Positions 8,524-16,911 of a stretch of DNA of 38,289 nt are shown piece by piece. The notes under the pieces are model-generated. The model was not told the origin of the DNA. It did not search any database and saw nothing but the letters and a program-made list of their open reading frames with translations. The stretch's first letter is position 1. Each line of letters opens with the position of its first letter. The position numbers and the translations under genes were made by a program. The DNA is from Dictyobacter arantiisoli (GTDB lineage: Bacteria > Chloroflexota > Ktedonobacteria > Ktedonobacterales > Ktedonobacteraceae). The stretch is taken from positions 1 to 38,289 of the forward strand of contig NZ_BIXY01000070.1 of NCBI RefSeq assembly GCF_008326305.1. The letters are read 5' to 3'.

Positions 8524-9189
8524 ATGATCCGTATCGTGCTCGCAGATGATCATCCTATTGTACGGGAAGGACTCCATGCCCTGCTGGAGACACAGCCAGA
8601 CTTCGAAGTAATCGCTGAATGTGCCACTGGCGAAGAGGCTTTGCGTACCGTGATCCAACGCCAACCAGACATCTTGTTACTCGATCTGGAGATGCCAGTC
8701 ATTGATGGCGTCGAGACAACACGCCAGATCCAACAGCTCACTCAACATCCCCGCATTATCATCTTCACCGCCTTTGACGATGACGAACGCATTATACATG
8801 CCCTCCAGGCCGGGGCGGATGGCTATTTGCTGAAAGAAGCGCCACGTGAAGAAATATTCAAAGCACTGCGTATCACCATGGAAGGTGGCTCGATTCTCCA
8901 ACCGATAGTCGCCACCAAACTCTTGCGTCATGTGGGACAACAGCGCAAAATTCCCACTCAGAGTACGCCCCCTCCTACCCCAATCGAAGAACTCACTGAG
9001 CGCGAGTTGGAAGTACTGCATCTACTGGCACAAGGCATGCCCAATAAAGAAATCGCCTCACACCTGATCATCAGCGAACGCACAGCCAAATTTCACGTCA
9101 GCTCAATCATGAGCAAACTGGGGGCCACCAACCGCACAGAAGCCGTCTCCCTCGCCGCCCAAAACGGCCTCATCAGGCTGCGTGCCTAA
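8524..9189 (+). CDS. NarL/FixJ-family response regulator
   Basis: The receiver domain has Asp8/Asp9, phospho-acceptor Asp54 in LLLDLEMP, Thr82 and Lys104, all the residues needed for phosphotransfer. A linker of about 25 residues leads to a LuxR-type helix-turn-helix (LTERELEVLHLLAQGMPNKEIASHL...ERTAKFHVSSIMSKL). At 221 residues it is standard size. It sits directly behind the cysteine-cluster kinase and is almost certainly its partner. The downstream redox module is a plausible target, and a 21-bp palindrome upstream of the next gene is a candidate binding site. Confidence 0.95.
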   Translation: MIRIVLADDHPIVREGLHALLETQPDFEVIAECATGEEALRTVIQRQPDILLLDLEMPVIDGVETTRQIQQLTQHPRIIIFTAFDDDERIIHALQAGADGYLLKEAPREEIFKALRITMEGGSILQPIVATKLLRHVGQQRKIPTQSTPPPTPIEELTERELEVLHLLAQGMPNKEIASHLIISERTAKFHVSSIMSKLGATNRTEAVSLAAQNGLIRLRA

Positions 9190-9397
9190 AAAAAACCTCG
9201 CTTATCACACCTTCCCTTATTTTTTCGCCTGGCATCTCATTTATACAATACAAAAGAAAAGAAACTACAACCAGGTTATAAGAAATATAGGCTAATTTTC
9301 GCCTGAATTCGAGAAGAGCGAAACAGCCTGATATACAATACCATATAGTAACCAGCAATTAGGAAAAGTAAATCTTCTTGCCCTTCGACAAGGGATT

Positions 9398-9418
9398 ATT
9401 TGTATCTGCCATACAAAT
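9398..9418. promoter_or_regulatory. 21-bp palindrome ATTTGTAT-N5-ATACAAAT
   Basis: This perfect 8-bp dyad with a 5-bp spacer lies 38 bp before the small secreted protein gene and just after a CCCTT-CGAC-AAGGG hairpin (9381-9394). NarL-family regulators bind inverted heptamers, so this may be the operator of the adjacent two-component system. That link is inference; only the symmetry is seen. Confidence 0.4.
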
Positions 9419-9456
9419 CATTCCATCCGTTGGAAGATAGGATAGGACAGTTGAAC

Positions 9457-9786
9457 ATGGGTATATCACGCTCAACAGCCTTTATCACAGTAGCGCTACT
9501 CATCGCCCTTATCGCACTATTCTCTATAGGTATTGTCAATAGTGTGGGAACGGCAGTAACTCATGGCCCGAATACCGAACATACCTCTGGCACTATCATG
9601 AGTATGAATACCGATGGCAGTTTTGTATTAAAAACAGCGACAGGCGCTCTGACGCATTTCCAATGTAATGAACGATGTGTGACTGCACAATCGCATATGC
9701 AACGGCATATCAATGAGCATGCTCACACTGATGTGTATTACATGCGCACTGCCGATGGCACAATGATTGCTGTAGACGTAGATTAA
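9457..9786 (+). CDS. small anchored or secreted protein, possibly OB-like
   Basis: The 109-residue protein begins with an N-terminal hydrophobic segment (FITVALLIALIALFSIGIV). The short extracytoplasmic domain opens SGTIMSMNTDGSFVLKTATG, a pattern seen in small beta-barrel (DUF5666-like) domains. Two cysteines are close together (CNERC). The ATG at 9457 has an AGGA stretch about 9 nt upstream; a longer frame from a TTG at 9400 would overlap the palindrome and is not favoured. It lies between the response regulator and the redox module on the same strand, and may be exported with a redox or metal role. Function is not known. Confidence 0.65.
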   Translation: MGISRSTAFITVALLIALIALFSIGIVNSVGTAVTHGPNTEHTSGTIMSMNTDGSFVLKTATGALTHFQCNERCVTAQSHMQRHINEHAHTDVYYMRTADGTMIAVDVD

Positions 9787-9832
9787 AGGAGAAGACGCGA
9801 GCCCATTCTTTGACGCATTTTAGCCACCTACT

Positions 9833-11737
9833 ATGCAGATGGTGCTTAAAATGCTTAAGCGTTTTCATCATATGTCGTCAGGATGTGAGATTGTGATCAA
9901 CGAGCCGAATAAACAACTAGTACCCCACCAATATAAGAGTAATTCATCTCTTGACCATGCAGATATCGTCATTATCGGCAATGGAATTGCAGGTCTCACC
10001 GCCGCTGTAGAAGCACGTCACATCTCCCCAGACAAGCGGATTGTAATTGTAACCAGTCAGATCCATCCGACTATCAATACGCCGGCCCTGAAACAGTTCG
10101 CGATTGGGAAGTTGACACGAGAGCAATTGCTGGCATACCCGGCTGGCACAGAACGCGCAGAGAGAATCCATGTAGTCCATTCGCATGTCACCGAGATTCA
10201 CGCTCAGAGCAAATATATTACCCTGAGTGGCAATCGTGGGTTTGGCTATAATAGCCTGCTCATCGCCACGGGAAGCAATCCTCAGGGTCTACCGGAACAG
10301 ACACCGGGGCGCAATTTCGATGGCGTACTGACACTGCATCGCTTGCAAGATTATCTGGATCTGCGCAGACGACTGGGAGAATTAGAAGAAGCAGTGGTGG
10401 TGGGCGGTGGCGTCCATGCGATTGAGACGGTCATGGGCCTCCTTTATTGGGGTATTCGCGTCCATTGGTTGATCCGCGGCAAAACATTTATGGGACGTAT
10501 GCTGGATGAAGCAGCGTCTGAGATCGTACTGAACAATGTGCGCAAAGCGGGGGCGATCATTCACCTGCAAACCGAGATTGCTGGCATTGTTGGACGTGTA
10601 GGAGCCGTAGCAGGCGTCATCACCAACCATCAGGAAATGATCCCTTGCCAAATGGTACTCACCTGTACAGGAACACAGGCCGCGACCGCACTGGCAAAAT
10701 CCTGTAGTGTTCCGATGCTGTTCAAAAATGGGATTATGGTTGACGACAAACTGCGCACCAGCGTACGCGATATCTATGCCGCCGGTGACGTGGCCGCCCT
10801 GAAAAATCCTCAAACTGGTAGCTATGAGCCGAGAGCGCAATGGTATGCCGCCGTTGCCCAGGGACGTATCGCTGGCTCCATGATGGTGGGAAATAAGGAG
10901 CTGGCGCAGCAGATTTTCGGCGTCCACTGGCATGCAACCCATCTGGGAGAACTATCGATGCTGACGGTAGGTGAACCACTCAGTAACAATCCACGTATCG
11001 AAAGCTATACCGATACCAGCCAGGGAGGCTATCGGCGGCTGGCAGTGTTCGATGATCGGCTCGTCGGCTATCTGGCACTTGGCGCGGCACAGCCTGACAG
11101 CCTGGCGATCAAACGCATCATCGATGAAGGCACACCTGTTCGCAGCGTGCTCAAGTCCTTACTCAAGGGTAATTTCGATGCTCGTTCCTATCTTTCACGC
11201 CAGCGCTCGCATAGCACCAGAAATCTGCTCACGCAACAGCTTCCCAATCTCATTAAACGTGAAGAGCGACCGGCAACGGCTGTTCAGCGTATGCCTACCA
11301 CCGATGAAATGAACTCATACAGGATACCACGGCAAACTGATCCCCTGGCGCTACCACGGCCTACGACGCCCGTCCAACCGTCCACCCCGACCTTCCGGCA
11401 GACGGGACCACTAGGACAATACATACCAGAACAGCCCTCACGCATCGTGGATACCCCCATTCTACCGGACGATGACTTTAATCCATTTACTGGTAGCCTG
11501 CCAGAAGTCGAGCTGAATGTCACCGAAAGATCGGTGCGACGGAACAGCATCGAAAACTGGGGAAATAGTCCAGTTACCCCGACATATAATCCACCACTGC
11601 AAAATTATGCTCGGGATAACGTATTGGCAGCTTCGGATAAGAAGCAGTTGCACTACAAGTTATGGTCATATATCGATCCAGCACTAGATGCTCAAGATAA
11701 CGTCGTGCCCAATATTCAAGAGGGGGACATATTCTAG
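9833..11737 (+). CDS. FAD/NAD(P)-dependent oxidoreductase with a long disordered tail
   Basis: The protein is a two-dinucleotide-fold flavoprotein of the NirB/rubredoxin-reductase type. It shows an FAD-binding GNGIAG (49-54), ATG at about 145-147, an NAD(P)-binding VVVGGGVHAIE (188-198) and a second FAD motif YAAGDV (315-320). There is no CxxC, so it is not a disulfide reductase. After about residue 460 a Pro/Thr/Arg-rich tail of some 170 residues, seemingly disordered, may tether partners. The Fe-S gene starts on the base after its stop codon, so the two are translationally coupled. The ribosome site for the ATG at 9833 is weak; ATGs at 9839 and 9851 are alternatives. It probably passes electrons between NAD(P)H and the Fe-S protein. 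Confidence 0.9.
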   Translation: MQMVLKMLKRFHHMSSGCEIVINEPNKQLVPHQYKSNSSLDHADIVIIGNGIAGLTAAVEARHISPDKRIVIVTSQIHPTINTPALKQFAIGKLTREQLLAYPAGTERAERIHVVHSHVTEIHAQSKYITLSGNRGFGYNSLLIATGSNPQGLPEQTPGRNFDGVLTLHRLQDYLDLRRRLGELEEAVVVGGGVHAIETVMGLLYWGIRVHWLIRGKTFMGRMLDEAASEIVLNNVRKAGAIIHLQTEIAGIVGRVGAVAGVITNHQEMIPCQMVLTCTGTQAATALAKSCSVPMLFKNGIMVDDKLRTSVRDIYAAGDVAALKNPQTGSYEPRAQWYAAVAQGRIAGSMMVGNKELAQQIFGVHWHATHLGELSMLTVGEPLSNNPRIESYTDTSQGGYRRLAVFDDRLVGYLALGAAQPDSLAIKRIIDEGTPVRSVLKSLLKGNFDARSYLSRQRSHSTRNLLTQQLPNLIKREERPATAVQRMPTTDEMNSYRIPRQTDPLALPRPTTPVQPSTPTFRQTGPLGQYIPEQPSRIVDTPILPDDDFNPFTGSLPEVELNVTERSVRRNSIENWGNSPVTPTYNPPLQNYARDNVLAASDKKQLHYKLWSYIDPALDAQDNVVPNIQEGDIF

Positions 11738-12046
11738 ATGTTGAGATTACTGAAACCAAATGCCATCATCCTGCATAAAACCAGGCCGCAGGTTGGTCAG
11801 GAAATCCAGGCCTGCATTGGCTGTAACGAATGTATCCTGGCCTGTCCGGCGGTGGCCGAGCCAATCACGATTGATATGCTGAACCGCGAAACGATCAGTG
11901 GACCAATATCTGAACCGGTAGCACGTTTCGCACGTGCCTGCTATCAGTGCGGCGCCTGCGTCTCTCCTTGCCCGGTTGGACTGCATCGTGATGCTATGAT
12001 GCTATGGCTAAAAGTGAGACTCTTGAGCATGGTTGAGGAGGAATAA
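11738..12046 (+). CDS. 2x[4Fe-4S] ferredoxin-like / HdrC-like subunit
   Basis: The 102-residue protein carries two complete cluster motifs, CIGCNECILACP and CYQCGACVSPCP, both C-x2-C-x2-C-x3-CP. The spacing between them resembles HdrC and the Fe-S subunits of glycolate oxidase or succinate dehydrogenase-like enzymes. Its ATG abuts the stop of the flavoprotein gene and a GAGGGGG site lies just upstream, so the subunits are likely made in equal amounts. It is the natural electron bridge between the flavoprotein and the downstream membrane cytochrome. Confidence 0.93.
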   Translation: MLRLLKPNAIILHKTRPQVGQEIQACIGCNECILACPAVAEPITIDMLNRETISGPISEPVARFARACYQCGACVSPCPVGLHRDAMMLWLKVRLLSMVEEE

Positions 12047-12090
12047 GTAGTGGAAGTTACGTTGTATCTGTACAGTGGAGATAAAAGTGC

Positions 12091-13047
12091 ATGAAGAGAA
12101 TGAATGATAAAAAAGGGTATCCCTGGTTCTTTCTGGATATGGGGCGTCCCCTGACCAGGACGTGGACGACCACGCTACTTATCTGTATGCTCGCCATCAT
12201 CAGCTTTATCATCTACAACCGCGTAGGAACAGACCTCTCGCCCGACAGTCCCGCAGGCTATACCTATGCGATTGTAGGAACCATCTTCATGCTGCTGGCG
12301 ACCTTTGGCTATACACGTATTCGACGCACCCGGCAACGCAAGATAGGCCAGTTAAATAACTCTCTGAACTGGCACATCTGCTTTGGTACGGCAGCTATCG
12401 TGATCCTCTTGATTCATTCCTTTGGAAACTTCAATCCACGCTCAGGCACCTATGCGCTCTATGGCATGATCGCCCTGGTGATCAGCGGCTTTATCGGACG
12501 TATCATCGACCGGCTGGTACCACGCCAGATCACCAAAGAGGTCCGCAAGGCTCTCACCGAGCAAGGTGACGACCGCATAGAGAATATCTCACGCAACGTG
12601 CAGGATATTGTTGCATACAATACGCAAAATTTACGTGCCTTCAAGACTGATGCTGCCCCTGGTCCAGCAGGATTACCACAGACCAGGCTGGTCGCCTCCA
12701 ATCCCACCAGCCTGGGAGGCTCCACGCTCCCCAGTTCATGGGATATCGCCTATCTCACACTGGATGAGACACCCCAGGAAGTCAGCCGCAACAATCAACA
12801 ATATCGTTTTGTCCCGGATCGCAAAAGCTCTCTGGCCAGACCCGGAGCACTGGTGCCGGGCTACAACCAGCAAATTGAAGAGCTTCAACTGGTGCAGCAT
12901 GCCTTACAACGCGAACAATATTACCGGGCCTTGATCCGCTACTGGCGCATCTTCCATGTGCTACTGGTTCTCACCACGATTGGTCTCACCATCTGGCATC
13001 TCGTCTATGCCGGACAACTCTTGTTACCAGTACTTTTCCACCATTAA
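12091..13047 (+). CDS. five-helix membrane protein with two H-x13-H pairs, probable diheme cytochrome b
   Basis: Hydrophobic segments lie at about residues 26-43, 57-76, 93-112, 121-140 and 285-308. Helix 3 holds His95 and His109 and helix 5 holds His289 and His303. Both pairs are spaced H-x13-H, the pattern by which cytochrome b and NADPH-oxidase/ferric-reductase proteins hold two stacked b hemes. A cytoplasmic loop of about 140 residues separates helices 4 and 5. The gene follows the Fe-S gene by 44 bp, with GTGGAG upstream. It probably takes electrons from (or gives them to) the Fe-S subunit and exchanges them with quinone or an outside acceptor. No named family was recognised, so heme binding is inference from spacing. 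Confidence 0.82.
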   Translation: MKRMNDKKGYPWFFLDMGRPLTRTWTTTLLICMLAIISFIIYNRVGTDLSPDSPAGYTYAIVGTIFMLLATFGYTRIRRTRQRKIGQLNNSLNWHICFGTAAIVILLIHSFGNFNPRSGTYALYGMIALVISGFIGRIIDRLVPRQITKEVRKALTEQGDDRIENISRNVQDIVAYNTQNLRAFKTDAAPGPAGLPQTRLVASNPTSLGGSTLPSSWDIAYLTLDETPQEVSRNNQQYRFVPDRKSSLARPGALVPGYNQQIEELQLVQHALQREQYYRALIRYWRIFHVLLVLTTIGLTIWHLVYAGQLLLPVLFHH

Positions 13048-13309
13048 TCCCAACAAAAAGAATACGCTCATAAGGAAGCCATCAGAGATTCACAGCCACC
13101 CAAAGGATACGCTTACTGCCGTTACGCCAACACCTGATGCCTTCCTTATCTTTTAATCTTTTACATCCCCATAACCAGCTCAAGACCATCACATCCCGAA
13201 GCCTTCTCGCGTCCCTCAACCCGGCAAATAGCGATACAATGAATCATGCACAACCGAAAAATGCACTTGCACGTATTACATACGTAGCGATTAGCAGGAG
13301 GAAAATTTT

Positions 13310-13702
13310 ATGCTACAGCGTTCAACCCAACAACCTTATCCCCAGGAGCAACTATCCAGGCGCTTCGCACATCCAAAACGCAGGGATGTCATTTTCCATG
13401 GCGTAAAGACTGCCAGATTAGTCAAAGATCTGCTCTTCGATCCTCGGGTTCCTGTGATCAGGAAGCTGCTCTTCATGGGCTCTATCGCGGCCTTTGTCGT
13501 CGTCTTATTCTTTCCTGACCTCATCAACGAAGCCATCATGAGTACCGTGTTACCGGTTATCGGCACTATCCTGGGGGTTCCAATAGATGCGGGCTTTGAT
13601 TGGTTGGCCTTCGTCCTGATTGGCGTGAGCTTATTGCGCTTCTTTCCAGCCAATATTGTCTCGGAGCATTATAGAAGAATTTTTGATAAAGATTTAATGT
13701 AG
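13310..13702 (+). CDS. small membrane protein (DUF1232/YkvA-like?)
   Basis: The 130-residue protein has a basic N-terminus and two hydrophobic stretches (about 58-80 and 85-112). The DPRVPVIRKLLFMGSIAAFVV region recalls DUF1232/YkvA proteins, but the match is only partial. A perfect AGGAGG lies 8 nt before the ATG, so it is surely translated. It follows the redox module after 262 bp, with a TACAAT hexamer at 13235-13240 that may belong to its own promoter. Function is unknown. Confidence 0.75.
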   Translation: MLQRSTQQPYPQEQLSRRFAHPKRRDVIFHGVKTARLVKDLLFDPRVPVIRKLLFMGSIAAFVVVLFFPDLINEAIMSTVLPVIGTILGVPIDAGFDWLAFVLIGVSLLRFFPANIVSEHYRRIFDKDLM

Positions 13703-14018
13703 ATCGTTTTTAGGAGAAGATTAGCCTTCATTCCATTTTCCCCGGCACCAGGGATGCAAACAAAAGTCACACATCTTTTATAAATGTGGCTTGAGAGGTT
13801 CTGGGGGCAGCTTTTGATACCTCAAGCATCCCCTCTTTATTTCTCCGTCTTTCCGGGTGCTAGTGGAAGAGGGAACTTGCGAGGACTGTCATGCCCCCGG
13901 CATGCCTGCCATCGCGCTCCGTCTGGGGCTGCCACCCCTGCACCCCGCTTTCACCCTAAAGGGTACGTATGCAAATAGATACAAATCGATACATGCCGCA
14001 ATCGTCAGCGCGAACAGA
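13703..14018. other. gene-free stretch with degenerate GC-rich repeat
   Basis: No gene was found here. The segment around 13925-13975 (ggggctgcc-acccctgcacccc, then caccctaaaggg) resembles the repeat at 26019-26048 (ggggactgcggtcccctgcacccc). It looks like a decayed copy of a dispersed element. A weak CACAT/ATGTG hairpin (13770-13788) lies nearer the upstream gene. The stretch separates convergent genes. Confidence 0.4.
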
Positions 14019-14951
14019 TCAGTTTATCGGTGCGGTCAACTTATCGGTGTTGCTGTTGTAAGGCCGGAAAGACTGATGTTTAACATCATTGATAAAGACT
14101 GAAACCTCATCCTGGTTGGTTGTGTGAACGTGTATGATCATATCCGGACTGTTATCGCCATTGAGATCCTTAAAACTCAATGTGATAGGCGCCCGATCAA
14201 CATTGTCGCTGTTCACCAAATTAAAGACATAACTGACCGACTTACTGGCGTCGCCACCCTTAAATTCGATCACAACCGCTTGATGGTTATAATTTATCGC
14301 CGTAAAGCTACTGGGATGGGCGGCACTATCGCCATGACCTACAAGGGCATCGGTATGAGAGGTACGTGGATAGCCATATTTGTAATTGTTGTACTGATCT
14401 GTTCCCCAGACCAGCGCTGAACTTCCCAGCATCCACAACACTAACATGGCGACCATGCCCACGCCAGCAGGCAAGAGCCAGTGTACACGACGCGCCGCTT
14501 TGGGCGTTACTTCCTTGCTACGTGTATTGGGATTTGGATTGCGCACAGGTCGATTGGTGGTAGGGGTCGAGCGGGTAATGTTTTGTACAGGTCGAGTGGT
14601 ATTATTGGGCGAATAGGATGCTGGCGGTGGCAGAGGGATATGAGGCTGCCGGCCAGTATGGCCCGTAGGACGCATTTGCAGCGGTATATCTCTGGTCACG
14701 CCCTGACGTGCAGGTACAGGGGAGCGTACCGGCTGAGAGCCCGTATATCGCTGTGATTGGGTATTATAACGGACACTTGTCGAACGTGAAGGGTTGATCA
14801 TCCCTTCGTCAAAATTATACCCACCGGTAATTGGCGACATATCAACACGGCTATTTGATCGTGTATTTGAATATGAAGTACGGGGATTGTGACTGCCAGT
14901 GTCTGTTCTCATACGCCGTTTTGACGTCGGCTGTTCACCTTCGGCCGCCAT
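14019..14951 (-). CDS. anchored protein with disordered N-terminus and VCBS/FG-GAP-like end
   Basis: The 310-residue protein has three parts. About 155 residues are rich in Arg, Pro, Thr, Ser and Asn and look disordered and cytoplasmic. One membrane helix follows (about 158-182, LLPAGVGMVAMLVLWMLG), then an outside domain. That domain contains DLNGDNSPDM (262-271), a D-x-N-x-D-x3-D calcium loop as in FG-GAP/VCBS or dockerin repeats, suggesting a partial beta-propeller or Ca-binding unit. The ATG at 14951 is preferred because AAAGGA lies 6 nt upstream; a frame extending to 14990 adds 13 residues ahead of that site. A good promoter lies upstream. No function can be assigned. Confidence 0.75.
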   Translation of the reverse strand: MAAEGEQPTSKRRMRTDTGSHNPRTSYSNTRSNSRVDMSPITGGYNFDEGMINPSRSTSVRYNTQSQRYTGSQPVRSPVPARQGVTRDIPLQMRPTGHTGRQPHIPLPPPASYSPNNTTRPVQNITRSTPTTNRPVRNPNPNTRSKEVTPKAARRVHWLLPAGVGMVAMLVLWMLGSSALVWGTDQYNNYKYGYPRTSHTDALVGHGDSAAHPSSFTAINYNHQAVVIEFKGGDASKSVSYVFNLVNSDNVDRAPITLSFKDLNGDNSPDMIIHVHTTNQDEVSVFINDVKHQSFRPYNSNTDKLTAPIN

Positions 14952-15034
14952 GAGTAATCCTTTCTCTTGCTGTATGGCACTTGCCATCAATACAGGAAGA
15001 TAGTACAGCTCTATAGGAAACTGTATCGAAAACT

Positions 15035-15064
15035 ATCATACTACTTGACTGCATGTGGTGTCAA
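15035..15064 (-). promoter_or_regulatory. sigma-70-type promoter for the anchored VCBS-like protein
   Basis: On the minus strand TTGACA (15059-15064) is followed after 18 bp by TATGAT (15035-15040), about 84 bp before the start codon. The -35 hexamer is also one half of a TTGAC-N10-GTCAA dyad, so a regulator may cover it. This promoter and the next lie back to back in the 397-bp gap between the two divergent genes. Confidence 0.5.
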
Positions 15065-15152
15065 ATATCCTCTTTCCTTATATAGGAAAATATTTCGATC
15101 TGCCTCCTATAAAGGATACGAACAACGCACTGTTTGAGAAACAAACTCTTTG

Positions 15153-15158
15153 TATAAT
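15153..15158 (+). promoter_or_regulatory. TATAAT -10 box, candidate promoter of the kinase-LuxR gene
   Basis: A perfect TATAAT hexamer sits about 190 bp before the chosen start. No good -35 lies at 17 bp. Instead GTTTG-AGAAA-CAAAC (a 5-bp dyad, 15132-15146) fills the spacer region, which could mark activator control. A second dyad TTTCCT-N5-AGGAAA lies further upstream near 15072-15088. Confidence 0.3.
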
Positions 15159-15348
15159 TGATAGGTTGCAACTGGCTGGACGCTCATCTTTTTCCAGAAC
15201 GTCATAATCCAATAGCAAGTCCTATTTCATGACACTATTCTTCTTACGAATAGAACTGCAACAAAGTGACAAAAGTATTTCTTTGTTGCCAGAGTATGAT
15301 GAAAATAGAAATATCGCTAGTGATTTCATGCTACTGGAGAAACACATA

Positions 15349-16764
15349 ATGGAGCAAGCAAATAGATCGATTGACGCCTCCTCATCAATATTGCCGACCG
15401 CACCCACCAATAGCACACTGCCTGAAGTCATGTATAGTCTGATGAGCCTGACCAGTCTCACTGATCTCTATGCGTCAGGAGTTGCCACTGGCGGGGAGCT
15501 GGATTATCAGGAGTTGCGCCAACATATTCTGACACACTTGCGGCAGGTTATTCAGGGCCGGGGTGCCTGCCTGCTTCTCTATCATGAAGCCCAACATCAT
15601 TTCATTCCCGTGACCCAGCAAGGAGATAGATTTGCCTGGGGTCTGCTCGCCAATGGCCTGGATGGATGTGAAATCGCTCGCATCGCGCACCAGGGACCGG
15701 TAGCACCACTGGATATACGTCAGATCGAGCAACACACCGTCATACTGGTCACGCTCTATTGTCAGCAAACACTGCTGGGACTGGTAGCTCTGCTCTGCCA
15801 GGGGCATGAGCCTTTATTAGATGCACGGGGCCTCCTGCTCACCTATATGGGTCATGTCGCCAGCCAGATGCTCTACAATCATCATCAGCGTAGCAATGAA
15901 CGCCACCAGTGGCTTGAGCAGGAGCGCAACCGCATCGCCCGCGACCTGCATGATAGCGTTGTACAACAGATCGCCTTCACCTTGTACAAATTAGAATTTA
16001 TTCAACGGCTTCTGGAACAGGATCAAACTCAGGCCGCCACACTTGAAACCAGACGAGCTGCCACATCTCTTGACGAGAGCTTGCAGGAGCTCCGCATCAG
16101 CATCCAGGGTCTACGTCCTTCTCAACTCAGCCAGCAAAGCTTGAGTGATGCGCTCGCTGATCTCTTACGATTCTACCAGAACGCCAATCCTCAACTTATC
16201 ATCCAACAAGACTTGCCGGCGCTCACGCAATTACCCACCCATCTGGAGACACCAATCTTCCGCTTACTCCAAGAAGCGCTGGCAAATATTCACAAACACG
16301 CGCATGCAACAGAAATAAGGTTACATTTGTATCTACAAAACAACCTGTTCGTTATAGAAATAAGAGACAATGGTATTGGAATTACACCGCAACAGTTACA
16401 GGATGTCGAAAAAGCACAATTTCATCCTGCGGCAACGGTCTCCCCCTCATCGCATATGGGACTCCAGACCATGCGCGAACGAGTCCTGGAGGCGGGTGGC
16501 AACTGGCAGATACAGAGCCAGACAGGGAAAGAAACCTGTATTAAAGCTAGCTTCCCTTTGTCCAGCGCCAACAATAACCTGACCGCCAGAGAAAAGGAGA
16601 TTCTGCATTTAATAGTTGAAGGTTTTACCAACCGCGCCATTGCGCAAAAGCTAGCCATCAGTAATGACACAGTAAAAACACATATCCATCATGTTATACA
16701 AAAATTACACGTAAAGGATCGAGCTGAAGCTGCAGTAGCTGCGGTAGCACAAGGATGGATTTAG
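15349..16764 (+). CDS. histidine kinase fused to a LuxR DNA-binding domain, no receiver
   Basis: The 471-residue protein has a GAF-like region (about 45-180), a HisKA_3 domain with phospho-acceptor His201 in IARDLHDSVVQQ, a HATPase_c domain (N box LLQEALANIHKHAH, IRDNGIGI, MGLQTMRERV), and then a full LuxR helix-turn-helix (about 405-471: LTAREKEILHLIVEGFTNRAIAQKL...TVKTHIHHVIQKL). No receiver aspartate domain lies between. Kinases of this class normally phosphorylate a separate LuxR-type regulator; here kinase and DNA reader are one chain. The ATG at 15349 has GGAG 9 nt upstream; an upstream ATG at 15229 gives a 511-residue form with a weak ribosome site. The nearest receiver protein is the orphan regulator ending at 18728. 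Confidence 0.9.
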   Translation: MEQANRSIDASSSILPTAPTNSTLPEVMYSLMSLTSLTDLYASGVATGGELDYQELRQHILTHLRQVIQGRGACLLLYHEAQHHFIPVTQQGDRFAWGLLANGLDGCEIARIAHQGPVAPLDIRQIEQHTVILVTLYCQQTLLGLVALLCQGHEPLLDARGLLLTYMGHVASQMLYNHHQRSNERHQWLEQERNRIARDLHDSVVQQIAFTLYKLEFIQRLLEQDQTQAATLETRRAATSLDESLQELRISIQGLRPSQLSQQSLSDALADLLRFYQNANPQLIIQQDLPALTQLPTHLETPIFRLLQEALANIHKHAHATEIRLHLYLQNNLFVIEIRDNGIGITPQQLQDVEKAQFHPAATVSPSSHMGLQTMRERVLEAGGNWQIQSQTGKETCIKASFPLSSANNNLTAREKEILHLIVEGFTNRAIAQKLAISNDTVKTHIHHVIQKLHVKDRAEAAVAAVAQGWI

Positions 16765-16788
16765 AAAGGTAGAGAAAAGCTATCTCAT

Positions 16789-16887
16789 TATGCACACATT
16801 CTTGACGCTACCATTTGCATTCAGTAGAATGAAAACGCTCTCGAAAAACGGTGTCGTTTTGTAGTAAGCGACAATGTATGCACACAT
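16789..16887. repeat. 11-bp direct repeats TATGCACACAT flanking the promoter
   Basis: Identical copies lie at 16789-16799, directly upstream of the -35, and at 16877-16887 in the leader, 88 bp apart. Paired sites either side of a promoter are typical of repression by looping. The nearby LuxR-domain proteins are candidate readers. Only the repeat itself is seen. Confidence 0.42.
16802..16830 (+). promoter_or_regulatory. promoter TTGACG-N17-TAGAAT for the first GT-C gene
   Basis: TTGACG (16802-16807), a 17-bp spacer and TAGAAT (16825-16830) give a good vegetative promoter, with a leader of about 75 nt to the start at 16912. An 11-bp direct repeat brackets it. Confidence 0.52.
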
Positions 16888-16911
16888 GCGATTAAAACAG
16901 AGGAGGCACCA

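Noticed and set aside
9381-9394. CCCTT-CGAC-AAGGG hairpin as terminator of the two-component operon
   Set aside because: The stem is only 5 bp and is followed by ATTATTTG, not a T-run; too weak to call.
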